Source: Pseudomonas akapageensis (lineage in GTDB: Bacteria > Pseudomonadota > Gammaproteobacteria > Pseudomonadales > Pseudomonadaceae). Taken from it: 64,000 bases of DNA. The DNA lies in assembly GCF_011355085.1 (NCBI RefSeq), contig NZ_VXCP01000008.1:1-64000 (forward strand), read 5' to 3'. Positions 35,230 through 47,585 of the stretch are shown piece after piece. The stretch's first letter is position 1; every line of letters starts with the position of its first letter. A model generated the notes under the pieces. That model did no database searches. It was not told the DNA's origin and worked only from the letters and a program-made list of their open reading frames with translations. Both the position numbers and the translations under genes were made by a program.

Positions 35230-38200
35230 ATATCTCGCGGCTGTTCATCCTGCGTCCGGTAGCGACGACCCTGAGCATGCTGGCCATTGTCCTGGCCGGC
35301 CTTATCGCCTATCACCTGTTGCCGGTATCGGCCTTGCCCCAGGTCGATTACCCGACCATCCGTGTACTGACCCTGTACCCGGGCGCCAGCCCGCAAGTGA
35401 TGACCAGCGCCGTCACCGCGCCCCTGGAGCGCCAGTTCGGGCAGATGCCCGGTCTGACCCAGATGGCCTCCACCAGCTCCGGTGGCGCCTCGGTGCTGAC
35501 CCTGCGCTTCAACCTCGACATCAACATGGACGTGGCCGAGCAGCAGGTCCAGGCGGCGATCAACGCCGCGACCAACCTGCTGCCCAGCGACTTGCCGGCG
35601 CCGCCCGTGTACAACAAGGTCAACCCGGCCGACACCCCGGTGCTGACCCTGGCCATCACCTCCAAGACGATGCCGCTGCCCAAGCTCAATGACCTGGTCG
35701 ATACGCGCATGGCGCAGAAGATCGCCCAGATCAGCGGCGTCGGCATGGTCAGCATCGCCGGCGGCCAGCGCCAGGCCGTGCGCATCAAGGTCAACCCCGA
35801 GGCGCTGGCAGCCAATGGCTTGAACCTGGCGGACGTGCGTACCCTGATCGGCGCCTCCAACGTCAACCAGCCCAAGGGCAACTTCGATGGCCCGACCCGG
35901 GTCTCGACCCTCGATGCCAATGACCAGCTGCGCTCGCCCGAGGAGTACGCCAACCTGATCCTGGCCTACAGCAACGGCGCGCCGTTGCGGCTCAAGGATG
36001 TCGCCCAGATCGTCGATGGTGCCGAGAACGAACGCCTGGCCGCCTGGGCCAACCAGAACCAGGCCGTGTTACTCAATATCCAGCGCCAGCCGGGTGCCAA
36101 CGTCATTGAGGTGGTCGACCGGATCAAGGCACTGTTGCCGTCGATCACCGACAACCTGCCGGCCGGCCTCGATGTGGTGGTACTGACCGACCGCACCCAG
36201 ACCATCCGCGCCTCGGTCAAGGACGTGCGCAATGAACTGTTCATCGCCATCGCCCTGGTGGTGATGGTGACGTTCCTGTTCCTGCGCCGTTTCAGCGCCA
36301 CCATCATCCCGTCGATCGCCGTGCCGCTGTCGCTGGTGGGCACCTTCGGGGTGATGTACCTGGCCGGATTCTCGGTCAATAACCTGACCCTGATGGCCTT
36401 GACCATCGCCACCGGTTTCGTGGTGGACGATGCCATCGTGATGCTGGAAAACATCTCGCGGCATATCGAGGAGGGCGACAGCCCCATGCAGGCGGCGCTC
36501 AAGGGCGCCCGACAAATCGGCTTCACCCTGATTTCGCTGACGTTCTCCCTGATCGCGGTGCTGATTCCCCTGTTGTTCATGGCCGACGTGGTCGGGCGGC
36601 TGTTCCGCGAATTCGCCATTACCCTGGCCGTGGCGATCCTGATTTCCCTGGTGGTCTCGCTGACCCTGACGCCGATGATGTGCGCACGCCTGCTCAAGCG
36701 CGAGCCCAGCGAAGCCGAGCAGGGCCGCTTCTACCGAGCCAGTGGAGCCTGGATCGACTGGCTGATCGCGGCCTACGGGCGCAAGTTGCAATGGGTGCTC
36801 AAGCACCAGCCACTGACCCTGCTGGTCGCCGTGGCGACCCTGGGCCTGACCGTGGTGCTGTACCTGGTCGTACCCAAGGGCTTCTTTCCGGTGCAGGACA
36901 CCGGGGTGATCCAGGGGATCTCCGAGGCGCCCCAGTCGATTTCCTTCAGCGCCATGAGCCAGCGCCAGCAAGAGCTGGCCAGCGTGATCCTGCAGGATCC
37001 TGCGGTGGTGAGCCTGTCGTCCTATATCGGTGTCGATGGCGACAACAGCACCCTCAACAGCGGCCGCCTGCTGATCAACCTCAAGCCCCACGGCGAGCGC
37101 GACCTGACCGCCGCGCAGGTCATTGCCAGGCTGCAGCTGCAGGTCGACAAGCTGGTGGGCGTGCGCCTGTTCATGCAACCGGTGCAGGACCTGACCATCG
37201 AGGACCGGGTCAGCCGTACCCAGTACCAGTTCAGCATGTCTTCGCCCGATGCCGAATTGTTGAGCCTCTGGAGCGGCAAGCTGGTCGATGCCCTGATCCT
37301 GCGCCCGGAACTCACCGATGTCGCCAGCGACCTGCAGGACAAGGGCCTGCAGGTGTACCTTGCGATCGACCGCGATGCCGCCAGCCGCCTGGGCGTGAAC
37401 GTCGGGGATATCACCAATGCCCTGTATGACGCCTTCGGTCAGCGCCAGATCTCCACTATCTATACCCAGGCCAGCCAGTACCGGGTGGTGCTGCAGGCAG
37501 CCGCGTCGGTCGACATTGGCCCGCAGGCCCTTGAGCAGATCCACGTCAAGACCACCGACGGCGGCCAGGTGCGGCTGTCGAGCCTGGCGCACATCGAGCA
37601 GCGTCAGGCGCAATTGGCGATTGCCCATATCGGCCAGTTCCCGGCGGTGATGATGTCGTTCAACCTGGCCCCGGGCGTGGCCCTGGGTGAGGCGGTCAAG
37701 GTGATCGAGCAGGTGCAGCAGGAGATCGGCATGCCGACCGGCGTGCAGACGCGCTTCCAGGGTGCCGCCGAAGCCTTCCAGGCGTCCTTGTCCAGTACGC
37801 TGCTGCTGATTCTGGCGGCGGTGGTGACCATGTATATCGTGCTCGGGGTGCTCTACGAGAGCTACATCCACCCGGTGACCATTCTCTCGACTCTGCCCTC
37901 GGCGGCGGTGGGCGCCTTGCTGGCGTTGCTGATCAGTGGCAATGACCTGGGCATGATCGCCATTATCGGCATCATCCTGCTGATCGGCATCGTCAAGAAA
38001 AACGCGATCATGATGATCGACTTCGCCCTGGAAGCCGAACGCAACCGCGGACTCGACCCGCAGACGGCGATCTACGAGGCTGCCCTGTTGCGCTTCCGGC
38101 CGATCCTGATGACCACCCTGGCGGCGCTGTTCGGTGCCATCCCCTTGATGCTCGCCACCGGCTCCGGTGCCGAGTTGCGTCAGCCGCTGGGGCTGGTGAT

Positions 38201-38327
38201 GGTCGGCGGGTTGCTGGTCAGCCAGGTGCTGACGCTGTTCACCACACCGGTGATCTATCTGTATTTCGACCGGTTGGCCCGGCGCTGGCGGCATGAGCCC
38301 CAAGGCCTGGAGCAGACCCCGCTATGA
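35226..38327 (+). CDS. muxB: RND multidrug efflux transporter, MuxB
   Basis: 1033 residues, complete HAE1-family RND pump: first helix ([43 protein letters not shown]), proton-relay aspartates in [24 protein letters not shown] near residue 400, second large periplasmic loop, and [23 protein letters not shown] near residue 920. In the MuxABC system the two different RND proteins work together as a heterotrimer. ATG overlaps the muxA stop (4 bases), and its own stop overlaps muxC the same way. Confidence 0.93.
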   Translation: MNISRLFILRPVATTLSMLAIVLAGLIAYHLLPVSALPQVDYPTIRVLTLYPGASPQVMTSAVTAPLERQFGQMPGLTQMASTSSGGASVLTLRFNLDINMDVAEQQVQAAINAATNLLPSDLPAPPVYNKVNPADTPVLTLAITSKTMPLPKLNDLVDTRMAQKIAQISGVGMVSIAGGQRQAVRIKVNPEALAANGLNLADVRTLIGASNVNQPKGNFDGPTRVSTLDANDQLRSPEEYANLILAYSNGAPLRLKDVAQIVDGAENERLAAWANQNQAVLLNIQRQPGANVIEVVDRIKALLPSITDNLPAGLDVVVLTDRTQTIRASVKDVRNELFIAIALVVMVTFLFLRRFSATIIPSIAVPLSLVGTFGVMYLAGFSVNNLTLMALTIATGFVVDDAIVMLENISRHIEEGDSPMQAALKGARQIGFTLISLTFSLIAVLIPLLFMADVVGRLFREFAITLAVAILISLVVSLTLTPMMCARLLKREPSEAEQGRFYRASGAWIDWLIAAYGRKLQWVLKHQPLTLLVAVATLGLTVVLYLVVPKGFFPVQDTGVIQGISEAPQSISFSAMSQRQQELASVILQDPAVVSLSSYIGVDGDNSTLNSGRLLINLKPHGERDLTAAQVIARLQLQVDKLVGVRLFMQPVQDLTIEDRVSRTQYQFSMSSPDAELLSLWSGKLVDALILRPELTDVASDLQDKGLQVYLAIDRDAASRLGVNVGDITNALYDAFGQRQISTIYTQASQYRVVLQAAASVDIGPQALEQIHVKTTDGGQVRLSSLAHIEQRQAQLAIAHIGQFPAVMMSFNLAPGVALGEAVKVIEQVQQEIGMPTGVQTRFQGAAEAFQASLSSTLLLILAAVVTMYIVLGVLYESYIHPVTILSTLPSAAVGALLALLISGNDLGMIAIIGIILLIGIVKKNAIMMIDFALEAERNRGLDPQTAIYEAALLRFRPILMTTLAALFGAIPLMLATGSGAELRQPLGLVMVGGLLVSQVLTLFTTPVIYLYFDRLARRWRHEPQGLEQTPL

Positions 38328-41300
38328 ACCTGTCCGGGCCGTTCATTCGCCGGCCAGTGGCGACCATGCTGCTGAGCCTGGCGATCATCCTGCTGGGCGG
38401 GGTCAGCTTCGGTTTGCTGCCGGTGGCGCCGTTGCCGCAGATGGATTTTCCGGTGATCGTGGTCTCGGCGAACCTGCCCGGGGCCAGCCCCGAGGTGATG
38501 GCGTCGTCGGTGGCCACGCCGCTGGAACGCTCCTTCGGCAGCATCGCCGGGGTCAACACCATGAGCAGCCGTTCGAGCCAGGGTTCTACGCGGGTGATCC
38601 TGCAGTTCGACCTCAACCGCGACATCAACGGCGCCGCCCGCGAGGTGCAGGCGGCCATCAATGCTTCGCGCAACCTGCTGCCCAGCGGTATGCGCAGCAT
38701 GCCCACCTACAAGAAGGTCAACCCGTCCCAGGCGCCGATCATGGTGCTGTCATTGACTTCCGACGTCTTGCAGAAGGGCCAGCTCTACGACCTGGCCTCG
38801 ACCATCCTGTCCCAGAGCCTGTCCCAGGTGCCTGGCGTCGGCGAAGTGCAGATCGGTGGCAGTTCGCTTCCGGCGGTACGGGTCGAGCTGGAGCCGCAGC
38901 TGCTCAACCAGTACGGCGTGTCGCTCGACGAGGTGCGCCAGACCATCGCCAACGCCAACGTGCGCCGGCCCAAGGGCTTTGTCGAGGACAGCCAGCGCAA
39001 CTGGCAGATCCAGGCCAATGACCAGCTGGAAAAGGCCAGGGATTACGAGCCGCTGATCATTCGCTACGAAAACGGCTCGGTGCTGCGCCTGAGTCATGTG
39101 GCCAAGGTCACCGACGCGGTGGAGGACCGCTACAACAGCGGTTTCTTCAACGACGACGATGCCGTGCTGCTGGTGATCAACCGTCAGGCCGGTGCCAACA
39201 TCATCGAGACCGTGGCGCAGATCCGCGCGCAGTTGCCGGCGCTCGAGGCGGTGCTGCCGGCCAGCGTCAAGCTCAACGTGGCCATGGACCGCTCGCCGGT
39301 GATCAAGGCGACCCTGCACGAGGCCGAAAGCACCCTGATGATCGCCGTGGCCCTGGTGATCCTGGTCGTATTCCTGTTTCTCGGTAACCTGCGCGCGTCC
39401 CTGATCCCGACGCTGGCGGTGCCGGTGTCGCTGGTGGGTACCTTCGCGGTGATGTACCTGTGCGGCTTTTCCCTGAACAACTTGTCGCTGATGGCACTGA
39501 TCCTGGCCACGGGGTTGGTGGTCGATGACGCCATCGTGGTGCTGGAGAACATCTCCCGGCATATCGATGAAGGCGTGGCGCCCATGCGCGCGGCCTATCT
39601 GGGCGCCAAGGAAGTGGGCTTCACCCTGCTATCGATGAACGCCTCGCTGGTGGCGGTGTTTCTCTCGATCCTGTTCATGGGCGGGATCGTCGAAAACCTG
39701 TTCCGTGAATTCTCGATCACCCTGGCGGCAGCGATCGTGGTGTCGTTGCTGGTCTCGCTGACCCTGACCCCAATGCTCTGCTCGCGCTGGCTCAAGCCTC
39801 ATGTACCGAGCCAGGAGAACGGCCTGCAGCGCTGGAGCCGGCAAGTCAACGAACGCATGGTCGCCGTCTACGACCGCAGCCTCGGCTGGGTCCTGCGCCA
39901 CCCCCGGCTGACCCTGGCCAGCCTGCTGGTGACCATCGCGGTGAACATCGCCCTGTACGTGGTGGTGCCCAAGACATTCCTGCCGCAGCAGGATACCGGC
40001 CAGTTGATCGGCTTTGTCCGCGGTGACGACGGCCTGTCGTTCTCGGTCATGCAGCCGAAAATGGAAACCTATCGCCGTGCCATTCTCGCCGACCCGGCCG
40101 TGGACAGCGTGGCCGGCTTCATCGGCGGCAACAGTGGCATCAACAACGCCGTGATCCTGGTCAAGCTCAAGCCGATCAAGGAGCGCCGGATCGACGCCCA
40201 GAAGGTCATCGAGCGCTTGCGCAAAAACGTGCCCAAGGTCGCCGGCGGCCGGCTGTTCCTGATGGCCGACCAGGACCTGCAATTCGGCGGTGGCCGCGAG
40301 CAGAGCACGGCGCAGTACCAGTACATACTGCAAAGCGGCGACCTGGCAGCCTTGCGTCTGTGGTACCCGAAAGTGGTGGCGGCGCTCAAGCCACTGCCGC
40401 AGCTGACGGCCATCGATGCCAGGGAGGGCAGGGGTTCCCAGCAGGTGACCCTGGTGGTCGACCGGGATCAGGCCAAGCGCCTGGGCATTGACATGAACAT
40501 GGTCACCGCCGTGTTGAACAACGCCTACAGCCAGCGGCAGATTTCCACCATCTATGACAGCCTGAACCAGTATCAGGTGGTGATGGAGATCAACCCCAAA
40601 TATGCCCAGGACCCGCACACCCTCGAGCAGGTCCAGGTGATCACCGCCGACGGCGCCCGGGTGCCGCTGTCGACCTTCGCTCGCTATGAAAACAGCCTGG
40701 CAGCGGACCGGGTCAGCCACGAGGGGCAGTTTGCCTCGGAAAGCATCAACTTCGACCTGGCGCCCGGGGTCAGCCTGGATGCGGCCATGGTGGCCGTCGA
40801 GCACGCCATCGCCAGGGTCGGCCTGCCCGAGGAAGTGATCGCCAAGGTGGCCGGCACCAGTGACGCCTTCGCGGCCAGCCAGAAGAGCCAGCCGTGGATG
40901 ATCCTCGGCTCGCTGCTGGCGGTGTACCTGGTGCTGGGCATTCTCTACGAGAGCTATATCCATCCCTTGACCATCCTCTCGACCCTGCCTTCGGCCGGGG
41001 TCGGCGCCTTGCTGACCATTTACGTGCTGGGCGGCGAGTTCAGCCTGATCTCGCTGCTGGGGCTGTTCCTGTTGATCGGCGTGGTCAAGAAGAACGCCAT
41101 CCTCATGATCGACCTGGCCCTGCAACTCGAGCGCCAGTCCGGGTTGACGCCGCTGGAGTCGATTCGCAGCGCCTGCCTCCTGCGCCTGCGACCGATCCTG
41201 ATGACGACCCTGGCGGCGATTCTCGGCGCCTTGCCCTTGCTCCTGAGCAGTGCCGAGGGCGCCGAAATGCGCCACCCGCTGGGCCTGACCATCATTGGCG

Positions 41301-41431
41301 GGCTGGTGTTCAGCCAGGTCCTCACGCTTTACACCACCCCGGTGGTTTACCTTTACCTCGACCGCCTGCGCCATCGTTTCAATCACTGGCGCGGCGTGCG
41401 GACCGATGCTTCCCTGGATACCCCGCTATGA
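38324..41431 (+). CDS. muxC: RND multidrug efflux transporter, MuxC
   Basis: 1035 residues, second RND subunit. The order of segments mirrors Mux[69 protein letters not shown] with the proton-path aspartates, and [22 protein letters not shown]. It is clearly a paralogue rather than a duplicate, since the sequences differ throughout. It overlaps muxB by 4 bases and the outer-membrane factor gene by 4 bases, so all four genes should be translated in a coupled manner. Confidence 0.93.
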   Translation: MNLSGPFIRRPVATMLLSLAIILLGGVSFGLLPVAPLPQMDFPVIVVSANLPGASPEVMASSVATPLERSFGSIAGVNTMSSRSSQGSTRVILQFDLNRDINGAAREVQAAINASRNLLPSGMRSMPTYKKVNPSQAPIMVLSLTSDVLQKGQLYDLASTILSQSLSQVPGVGEVQIGGSSLPAVRVELEPQLLNQYGVSLDEVRQTIANANVRRPKGFVEDSQRNWQIQANDQLEKARDYEPLIIRYENGSVLRLSHVAKVTDAVEDRYNSGFFNDDDAVLLVINRQAGANIIETVAQIRAQLPALEAVLPASVKLNVAMDRSPVIKATLHEAESTLMIAVALVILVVFLFLGNLRASLIPTLAVPVSLVGTFAVMYLCGFSLNNLSLMALILATGLVVDDAIVVLENISRHIDEGVAPMRAAYLGAKEVGFTLLSMNASLVAVFLSILFMGGIVENLFREFSITLAAAIVVSLLVSLTLTPMLCSRWLKPHVPSQENGLQRWSRQVNERMVAVYDRSLGWVLRHPRLTLASLLVTIAVNIALYVVVPKTFLPQQDTGQLIGFVRGDDGLSFSVMQPKMETYRRAILADPAVDSVAGFIGGNSGINNAVILVKLKPIKERRIDAQKVIERLRKNVPKVAGGRLFLMADQDLQFGGGREQSTAQYQYILQSGDLAALRLWYPKVVAALKPLPQLTAIDAREGRGSQQVTLVVDRDQAKRLGIDMNMVTAVLNNAYSQRQISTIYDSLNQYQVVMEINPKYAQDPHTLEQVQVITADGARVPLSTFARYENSLAADRVSHEGQFASESINFDLAPGVSLDAAMVAVEHAIARVGLPEEVIAKVAGTSDAFAASQKSQPWMILGSLLAVYLVLGILYESYIHPLTILSTLPSAGVGALLTIYVLGGEFSLISLLGLFLLIGVVKKNAILMIDLALQLERQSGLTPLESIRSACLLRLRPILMTTLAAILGALPLLLSSAEGAEMRHPLGLTIIGGLVFSQVLTLYTTPVVYLYLDRLRHRFNHWRGVRTDASLDTPL

Positions 41432-42903
41432 CCGTCAAGCTGCCCGATCCTGCCGCCAAACCCCATCGCCTGCGCCTGCTCAGCCTGAGCCTGTGTACGC
41501 TGATGCTCAGTGCCTGCGCCCTTGGCCCGGATTATCACCGCCCGGACGTGACCACCCCGGCGCAGTTCAAGGAGGCCGCCGGCTGGCGTCAGGCGCAACC
41601 GGCCGACTCCCTGGCACGTGGGGCCTGGTGGGAGTTGTATGGCGATGCGCAACTCAACGCCCTGGTCGAGCAGCTCAACAGCTCGAACCAGACGGTTGCC
41701 CAGGCCGAAGCGCAGTATCGCCAGGCCGTGGCGCTGGCGCGTACCACCCGTGGCGCGTTGTTCCCGACGGTCGACCTGAGCGCGGGCAAGACCCGCTCCA
41801 GCCAGGGCTCGGGCAGCAGTAACTCGAGCCTGAGCAGTTCCAGCAGCGGTATCCGCAACACGTACCGGACCGAGCTGGGCGTCAGTTGGGAAGCCGATGT
41901 CTGGGGCAAGTTGCGCCGCGGTCTGGAAGCCGACACGGCCAGCGCCCAGGCCAGCTTCGCGGATCTGGCGGCAGCGCGCTTGAGCCAGCAGTCGGAACTG
42001 GTGCAGAACTACCTGCAATTGCGGGTGATCGATGAGCAGAAGCGCTTGCTCGAAGCCACGGTCGAGGCCTACACGCGGTCGCTGAAAATGACCGAGAACC
42101 AATACCGCGCCGGGGTTTCCGGCAAGGACGCGGTGGCCCAGGCGCAAACCCAGTTACGCAGCACCCAGGCCGATCTGATCGACCTGGCCTGGCAACGCGC
42201 GCAGTTCGAAAACGCCATTGCCGTGCTGATGGGCAAGGCGCCGGCCGACTTCAGCCTGGCCGCGACCACGCAGATCCCGGCGCTGCCGGCCATCCCTGTG
42301 GCGCTGCCGTCGCAGTTGCTCGAGCGCCGTCCTGACATCGCCGCGGCCGAGCGTTCGGTCATGGCCGCCAACGCCGAGATAGGCGTCGCCAAGACGGCAT
42401 ACTTTCCGGACCTGACCCTGAGCCTGAGCGGCGGCTACAGCAGCAGTAGCTTCTCCGACTGGATCAGCCTGCCGAACCGTTTCTGGTCGGTCGGCCCGCA
42501 ACTGGCCATGACCCTGTTCGACGGCGGTCAGCGTGCGGCCGAAGTCGATCGCACCGAAGCGGCGTATGACCAGACCGTGGCCCAGTACCGGCAAACCGTG
42601 CTGGACAGCTTCCGTGAAGTGGAAGACTTCCTGGCCCAGCTCAAGGTCTATGAGCAGGAGGCCGGGGTACGCGCCCAGGCGCTGGAGTCGGCACGCGAAT
42701 CCCTGCGCCTGACCAACAATCAGTACAAGGCCGGCTTGATCGCTTACCTGGACGTGGTCAACGTCCAGACCACGGCCCTGAGCAATGAGCGCAGCGTATT
42801 GACCCTGCTGCAGGCCAGGCTGATTGCCAGCGTTCAACTGATTGCCGCGCTGGGTGGCGGCTGGGATGGCGCAACGGCGCCGAGCCAGAATGATGGAGCG
42901 TGA
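41428..42903 (+). CDS. opmB: Outer-membrane efflux lipoprotein, OpmB/NodT type
   Basis: 491 residues. The N-terminal signal ends in a lipobox LMLSAC, then ALGPDYHRPDVTTPAQF, the standard OprM-family beginning. Two repeats with the paired TolC-like helices follow (VAQAEAQYRQAVALARTTRGALFP and VDRTEAAYDQTVAQYRQTVLDSFREVEDFLAQL). A Ser/Gly-rich stretch near residue 130 lies in the first beta region. It completes the tripartite MuxABC-OpmB pump as the exit duct. ATG 41428 overlaps the muxC stop; longer in-frame extension upstream lies inside muxC and is rejected. Confidence 0.92.
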   Translation: MTVKLPDPAAKPHRLRLLSLSLCTLMLSACALGPDYHRPDVTTPAQFKEAAGWRQAQPADSLARGAWWELYGDAQLNALVEQLNSSNQTVAQAEAQYRQAVALARTTRGALFPTVDLSAGKTRSSQGSGSSNSSLSSSSSGIRNTYRTELGVSWEADVWGKLRRGLEADTASAQASFADLAAARLSQQSELVQNYLQLRVIDEQKRLLEATVEAYTRSLKMTENQYRAGVSGKDAVAQAQTQLRSTQADLIDLAWQRAQFENAIAVLMGKAPADFSLAATTQIPALPAIPVALPSQLLERRPDIAAAERSVMAANAEIGVAKTAYFPDLTLSLSGGYSSSSFSDWISLPNRFWSVGPQLAMTLFDGGQRAAEVDRTEAAYDQTVAQYRQTVLDSFREVEDFLAQLKVYEQEAGVRAQALESARESLRLTNNQYKAGLIAYLDVVNVQTTALSNERSVLTLLQARLIASVQLIAALGGGWDGATAPSQNDGA

Positions 42904-43016
42904 CTTGTTGCGAATGATGGCGATTTAATTCCCGTGCGTTTCTGTATAGGTTCAGTACAATAATCGGCTTTGAGCAAGCACGGACGCTGCTCGACAAACC
43001 GGACCTGGAACGCTCG

Positions 43017-45101
43017 ATGCTCATCGGTAGTTACTCTCCCACGTTGGTGCTGATCTCCCTTTGCGTGGCGATCCTTGCCTCCTATACCGCACTGGACCTG
43101 AACGGGCGTATCGCCACGGCGAAGGGGCGGGCAGTCCACCTGTGGACGGCAGGCGGTGCCTTTGCCATGGGCGTCGGGATCTGGTCGATGCACTTTATCG
43201 GCATGCTCGCCTTCAGCCTGCCGATAGAGCTGGGTTATGACCTGACCATCACGCTGCTTTCGCTGCTGATCGGGATATTGTCCTCGGGGTTTGCCTTGTG
43301 GCTGGTCAACCAGCCGAGCCTGCCTCTGGGGCAACTGGCCTTCGGTGCGCTGGTCATGGGCTCGGGCATCAGTGCGATGCATTACACCGGCATGGCGGCC
43401 ATGCGCATGCAGCCGGGCATCGATTATCACTGGGGCTACCTGAGCGCTTCACTGGTCATCGCGGTCGTGGCTTCCGCCGCGGCGCTCTGGATTGCCTTCC
43501 ACCTGCGGCATCAGACCCCTCATGTGCGTATGGTGCGGGGCGGGGCCGCGATCCTGATGGGCGTGGCCATCGTCGGCATGCACTACACCGGCATGGCCGC
43601 GGCGAACTTCCCCGAAGGCAGTTACTGCGGCGCGGCGCAAACGGGGCTCAGCGGCAACGGTCTGGACTATCTGGTGCTGATCACCAGCCTGTCGGTCCTG
43701 GCCATCGCCTTGCTGACCTCGGTGCTGGATGCGCGCCTGGAAACCCGTACCGCCGACCTGGCCAATTCCCTGACCCTGGCCAATCAGGAGCTGACCAAGC
43801 TGGCCCTGCACGACACCCTGACCGGGCTGCCCAACCGCATATTGCTGGCCGATCGTATCGATCAGGCCATGCACAAGGTTACCGAGAATGGCGGCTGTTT
43901 CGCCTTGATGTTCATTGACCTGGATGGCTTCAAACCGGTCAACGATGCCTTCGGCCATCACATGGGCGACCAGTTGCTGCGCGAAGTCGCCCTGCGGTTG
44001 CGGGGTTACCTGAACAGCCAGGACACCCTGGCGCGCATCGGCGGCGACGAATTCGTGCTGTTGGTGCAGCTGCCGGAGCCCAACGACGCCCCCAGCGTGG
44101 CGGCCAATCAGGTCAACCTGATCTCGCGCCCGTTTCGCGTGGCCGAGCAGGAACTGCAGATTTCCGCCAGCATCGGCATCGTCATCTACCCCGGCAACGG
44201 TGCCGACCAGCATGAATTGCTGATGAACGCCGACGCCGCCATGTACCACGCCAAGAGCGCCGGCAAGAACGGCTACAGTTTCTTCGACGGATCGATGAAC
44301 ACCAACGCCCGCAAGCAATTGCAGCTGTTGCAGGAGTTGCGCATGGCCCAGGAACTGGGGCAGTTGCGCCTGCACTACCAACCCAAGTTCGACGCCGGCA
44401 ACGGTCAGCCGGTGGGTGCCGAGGCACTGCTGCGCTGGGAGCATCCGCAACTGGGGCTGCTGTTGCCGGACAAATTCATTGTCCTGGCGGAAAAGACCGG
44501 CTTGATCATCCCGATCGGCGAGTGGGTGCTCGATGAAGCCTGCCGGCAGATGCGGGTCTGGGCGCTACAGGGTTATGGTCACTGGCGCATCGCCGTGAAC
44601 CTCTCGGCCCTGCAGTTTTGCCACGCGGGCCTGGTGGCCAGTGTCGCCAATGCCCTGGCCAGGCACCAGTTGCCGGCCAACAGCCTGACCCTGGAAATCA
44701 CCGAAACCACCGCCATGAGCGACGCCGACGCGAGCATGACGGTGTTGCAGAAACTCTCGGAAATGGGCGTGGACCTGTCCATCGACGATTTCGGCACCGG
44801 CTATTCGAGCCTGATGTACCTCAAGCGCCTGCCGGCCAATGAGCTGAAGATCGATCGCGGGTTTGTCCGCGACCTGGAGCAGGACAGCGATGATGCGGCG
44901 ATTGTTTCGGCTATCGTTGCGTTGGGTCAGGCACTGGGGCTGCGTATTGTTGCCGAAGGGGTGGAGACGGATTTGCAGCAGAGCTTTCTGACTGAGTTGG
45001 GATGTGATTCGTTGCAGGGTTATCTGTTGGGGCAGCCGTTGCCGGCGGAGCGGTTTCTGGCGGATATACGTCGGAGTGAGGTTGAGGCGGAGGTCGTTTA
45101 G
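43017..45101 (+). CDS. MHYT-GGDEF-EAL c-di-GMP enzyme, MucR-like
   Basis: 694 residues. Seven or so membrane helices form an MHYT sensor, with MHFIGM (~58), MHYTGM (~121) and MHYTGM (~188), motifs thought to bind metal and sense a diatomic gas. A GGDEF domain with intact RIGGDEFVLL (~342) and an EAL domain with EALLRW (~468), EITET and DDFGTGYSSL follow, so both c-di-GMP synthesis and hydrolysis are possible. P. aeruginosa MucR has the same order and similar length (alginate control); NbdA is the alternative but usually has a degenerate cyclase motif. It stands alone downstream of the Mux operon. Confidence 0.92.
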   Translation: MLIGSYSPTLVLISLCVAILASYTALDLNGRIATAKGRAVHLWTAGGAFAMGVGIWSMHFIGMLAFSLPIELGYDLTITLLSLLIGILSSGFALWLVNQPSLPLGQLAFGALVMGSGISAMHYTGMAAMRMQPGIDYHWGYLSASLVIAVVASAAALWIAFHLRHQTPHVRMVRGGAAILMGVAIVGMHYTGMAAANFPEGSYCGAAQTGLSGNGLDYLVLITSLSVLAIALLTSVLDARLETRTADLANSLTLANQELTKLALHDTLTGLPNRILLADRIDQAMHKVTENGGCFALMFIDLDGFKPVNDAFGHHMGDQLLREVALRLRGYLNSQDTLARIGGDEFVLLVQLPEPNDAPSVAANQVNLISRPFRVAEQELQISASIGIVIYPGNGADQHELLMNADAAMYHAKSAGKNGYSFFDGSMNTNARKQLQLLQELRMAQELGQLRLHYQPKFDAGNGQPVGAEALLRWEHPQLGLLLPDKFIVLAEKTGLIIPIGEWVLDEACRQMRVWALQGYGHWRIAVNLSALQFCHAGLVASVANALARHQLPANSLTLEITETTAMSDADASMTVLQKLSEMGVDLSIDDFGTGYSSLMYLKRLPANELKIDRGFVRDLEQDSDDAAIVSAIVALGQALGLRIVAEGVETDLQQSFLTELGCDSLQGYLLGQPLPAERFLADIRRSEVEAEVV

Positions 45102-45123
45102 TCCCTGGCAGGCCTGCGGCCTG

Positions 45124-45231
45124 CATCGCGGGCAAACCCGCTCCCACAGAGATTGTATGCACCCTGAAAATCCCTGTGGGAGCTGGCTTGCCGGATCGCC
45201 GGACCGCAGCGATGGGCGCCGAAAGGCGCCC
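45124..45231. repeat. REP pair plus GAAA-loop hairpin between convergent genes
   Basis: ATCGCGGGCAAACCCGCTCC begins one REP unit at 45125-45149, and its inverted partner (CTGTGGGAGCTGGCTTGCC) lies at 45174-45199. Then GGGCGCC-GAAA-GGCGCCC at 45214-45231 forms a perfect tetraloop hairpin. The block separates the convergent MucR-like and acyl-CoA dehydrogenase genes and may terminate both, though no T-run is present. Confidence 0.8.
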
Positions 45232-45240
45232 CGGGGCAGA

Positions 45241-46392
45241 TCAAATCGAATAGTGCTTGAGTTCCCGCGCAATCAACATCCGCTGAATCTCGCTCGACCC
45301 TTCATAAATCTGCGTAATCCGCGCATCCCGGTAGTAACGCTCGACCGGGTAATCCTCCAGATAGCCATAACCGCCATGCACCTGGATCGCCTTGGAGCAC
45401 ACCGACTCGGCCATTTCCGAGGCGAAGAGCTTGGCTTGCGAAGCTTCCGACAGGCAGGGCAGGCCGGCACTGCGCAGGCGAGCCGCGTGAAGGATCAGCA
45501 GGCGCGTGGCGTTGATCTGCAGGTGCATGTCCGCCAGCAGGTTGGCAATGCTCTGGTGCTCACCGATCGGCTTGCCGAACTGGACCCGATCACGGGAGTA
45601 AGCCAACGCCGCCTCGAAGGCCGCGCGGGCAATGCCCAGGGCCTGGGCGGCGATGCCGATGCGGCCGCCTTCGAGGTTCGACAGGGCAATGGCCAGGCCC
45701 TTGCCACGTGCGCCGAGCATGTTCGCAGCCGGAATCTTGCAATTGTTGAAGGTCACCGCGCAGGTATCGGAGGCGCGGATGCCCATCTTGTGTTCCATAC
45801 GATCAACGACGTAACCCGGGGTATCGGTCGGTACCAGGAAGGCTGAAATACCTTTCTTGCCCAGTTCCGGATCGGTCACTGCGAAGACGATGGCAAGGCC
45901 CGCGCGCTTGCCGTTACTGACGAACTGCTTGGCGCCATTGATCACCCAGTGATCGCCCTGCAGTTCGGCGCGGGTGCGCAGGTTATGGGCTTCGGAGCCG
46001 GCCTGGGGTTCGGTCAGGCAGAAGCAGCCGATTACCTCGCCGCTGGCCAGGCGTGCCAGCCAGGTTTCTTTCTGGGCCTGGCTGCCGTAGGCCAGCAACG
46101 GCCCGCAGCCGACCGAGTTATGGATGCTCATCAAGGCGCCGGTGGCACCATCGCCAGCGGCGATCTCTTCGACGGCCAGGGCGTAGGCGACATAGTCGGT
46201 GTAGCTGCCGCCCCATTGCTCGGGCACGACCATGCCCAGCAGGCCCAGTTCGCCCAGTTTGGCGACCAGTGCGTCGTCGATCCAGCCGGCCTTTTCCCAG
46301 GCCTGGGCATGGGGCGCGATTTCGCCACGGGCGAAGTCACGCGCCATGTCGCGGATCATGATCTGTTCTTCGGTCAGTTCAAGGTCTTGCAT
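45241..46392 (-). CDS. Acyl-CoA dehydrogenase, probably branched-chain (isobutyryl-CoA)
   Basis: 383 residues. Landmarks are [22 protein letters not shown] near 125, [21 protein letters not shown] near 275, and the C-terminal [24 protein letters not shown] with [11 protein letters not shown], which holds the catalytic-base region. The gene follows the 3-hydroxyisobutyryl-CoA hydrolase by 16 bp on the same strand, which points to valine breakdown. Short-chain butyryl-CoA dehydrogenases look alike, so the isobutyryl assignment is from context. Confidence 0.9.
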   Translation of the reverse strand: MQDLELTEEQIMIRDMARDFARGEIAPHAQAWEKAGWIDDALVAKLGELGLLGMVVPEQWGGSYTDYVAYALAVEEIAAGDGATGALMSIHNSVGCGPLLAYGSQAQKETWLARLASGEVIGCFCLTEPQAGSEAHNLRTRAELQGDHWVINGAKQFVSNGKRAGLAIVFAVTDPELGKKGISAFLVPTDTPGYVVDRMEHKMGIRASDTCAVTFNNCKIPAANMLGARGKGLAIALSNLEGGRIGIAAQALGIARAAFEAALAYSRDRVQFGKPIGEHQSIANLLADMHLQINATRLLILHAARLRSAGLPCLSEASQAKLFASEMAESVCSKAIQVHGGYGYLEDYPVERYYRDARITQIYEGSSEIQRMLIARELKHYSI

Positions 46393-46408
46393 GTCATGGC
46401 TCCGGCCT

Positions 46409-47500
46409 TCAAAGGCCTTCGAAGAATTGTTCGACCCGCGCAGGATCCAGTTCGGCCAGGGTGGCGGGCTTCCACTTGGGCTGCTTGTCCTTGTCGATCA
46501 GCAGGGCACGCACGCCCTCGATCAAGTCGCCGTGCTCGAACCATTGCCGGTCCAGGTGCAACTCCATGGCGAAACAGGCTTCCAGGCTGCGGTGGCGACC
46601 GCGGCGGAGCATTTCCAGGGTCACGGCCATGGCCAATGGCGAGCGGCTTTCCAGCAGGTCGGCGGTTTTCAGCGCCCATTCATGACTGTTGGCCACTGTT
46701 ACCTGGCGTAGTTGTTCAATCATGCTCGGCAAATCCGCGAGGGCAAAGAAGTGGTCGATGGCCGGTCGCAGGGCTGCCAGGGGTGGGTTGGCCAGCTGCT
46801 GTACGCCCAGTCTGGCCAGCAGTCCCTGCAGATCCTTGAGTGGGTGTTTGCTCCAGGCCAGGTTGTCGAGGCGGTCATCGAGGGTGCTCAGTTTCGAGCT
46901 TTCCAGGTACCAGTCGGCCAGCCCGCAGTACAGCGCGTCGGCGGCCTGGATCTGTACGCCGCTGACGCCCAGGTAGATGCCCAGTTCGCCGGGAATGCGC
47001 GGCAGGAAGTAGCTGCCACCCACATCCGGGAAATAGCCGATACCGGTTTCCGGCATGGCCAGGCGACTGCGTTCGGTGACCACCCGCAGATCGGCGCCCT
47101 GGGCCAGACCCATGCCGCCACCGAGGGTGAACCCGTCCATCAGCGCCAGTACGGGTTTGCGGTAATGATGAATGCACAGGTCCAGGGCATATTCTTCGAC
47201 GAAGAAGTCCTGGTGCAGGGTGTCGCCATTCTTGAAGCTTTCATACAGCGAGCGGATATCGCCACCGGCGCAGAAGCCTTTTGGACCTGCGCCACGCAGG
47301 ACCACGGCATGCACCTGCGGGTCGACGGACCAGGCATCGAGCTGGGCCTGCAGGCTGCGGACCATGTCCAGGGTCAAGGCGTTGAGGCCGCTGGGGCGAT
47401 TGAGGGTCAGGTGACCGATATGGTTGCGGACTTCGCTCTGGACGTGGGCATCCAGAGAACTGGCAGTCGACTCGGCGGAAGGTCGGGCCTGGGCTGTCAT
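46409..47500 (-). CDS. 3-hydroxyisobutyryl-CoA hydrolase family protein
   Basis: 363 residues, longer than ordinary crotonases and matching the ECH_2/HIBCH class. Segments visible are [17 protein letters not shown] (~73), [48 protein letters not shown] (~120-168), where the Glu and Asp of [13 protein letters not shown] are catalytic in this class, and a long C-terminal helix set. It hydrolyses 3-hydroxyisobutyryl-CoA in valine catabolism. GGGAGA precedes the start. The first ~25 residues are an extension that may not fold. Confidence 0.88.
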   Translation of the reverse strand: MTAQARPSAESTASSLDAHVQSEVRNHIGHLTLNRPSGLNALTLDMVRSLQAQLDAWSVDPQVHAVVLRGAGPKGFCAGGDIRSLYESFKNGDTLHQDFFVEEYALDLCIHHYRKPVLALMDGFTLGGGMGLAQGADLRVVTERSRLAMPETGIGYFPDVGGSYFLPRIPGELGIYLGVSGVQIQAADALYCGLADWYLESSKLSTLDDRLDNLAWSKHPLKDLQGLLARLGVQQLANPPLAALRPAIDHFFALADLPSMIEQLRQVTVANSHEWALKTADLLESRSPLAMAVTLEMLRRGRHRSLEACFAMELHLDRQWFEHGDLIEGVRALLIDKDKQPKWKPATLAELDPARVEQFFEGL

Positions 47501-47585
47501 CGCGTTCTCCCTGCTTTGTTATTGATTTTCCAAATGATTTGGAGCGGGTGTAGGGCCGTCTTTTATGACCGGGAATCCTATCAGT

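Noticed and set aside
36069..41386. Long minus-strand frames opposite muxB and muxC
   Set aside because: Same composition artefact; the RND proteins on the plus strand have full family motifs and tight overlaps.
40894..41427. N-terminal extension of the outer-membrane factor OpmB
   Set aside because: The extension is out-of-frame muxC sequence; the signal peptide and lipobox begin at ATG 41428.
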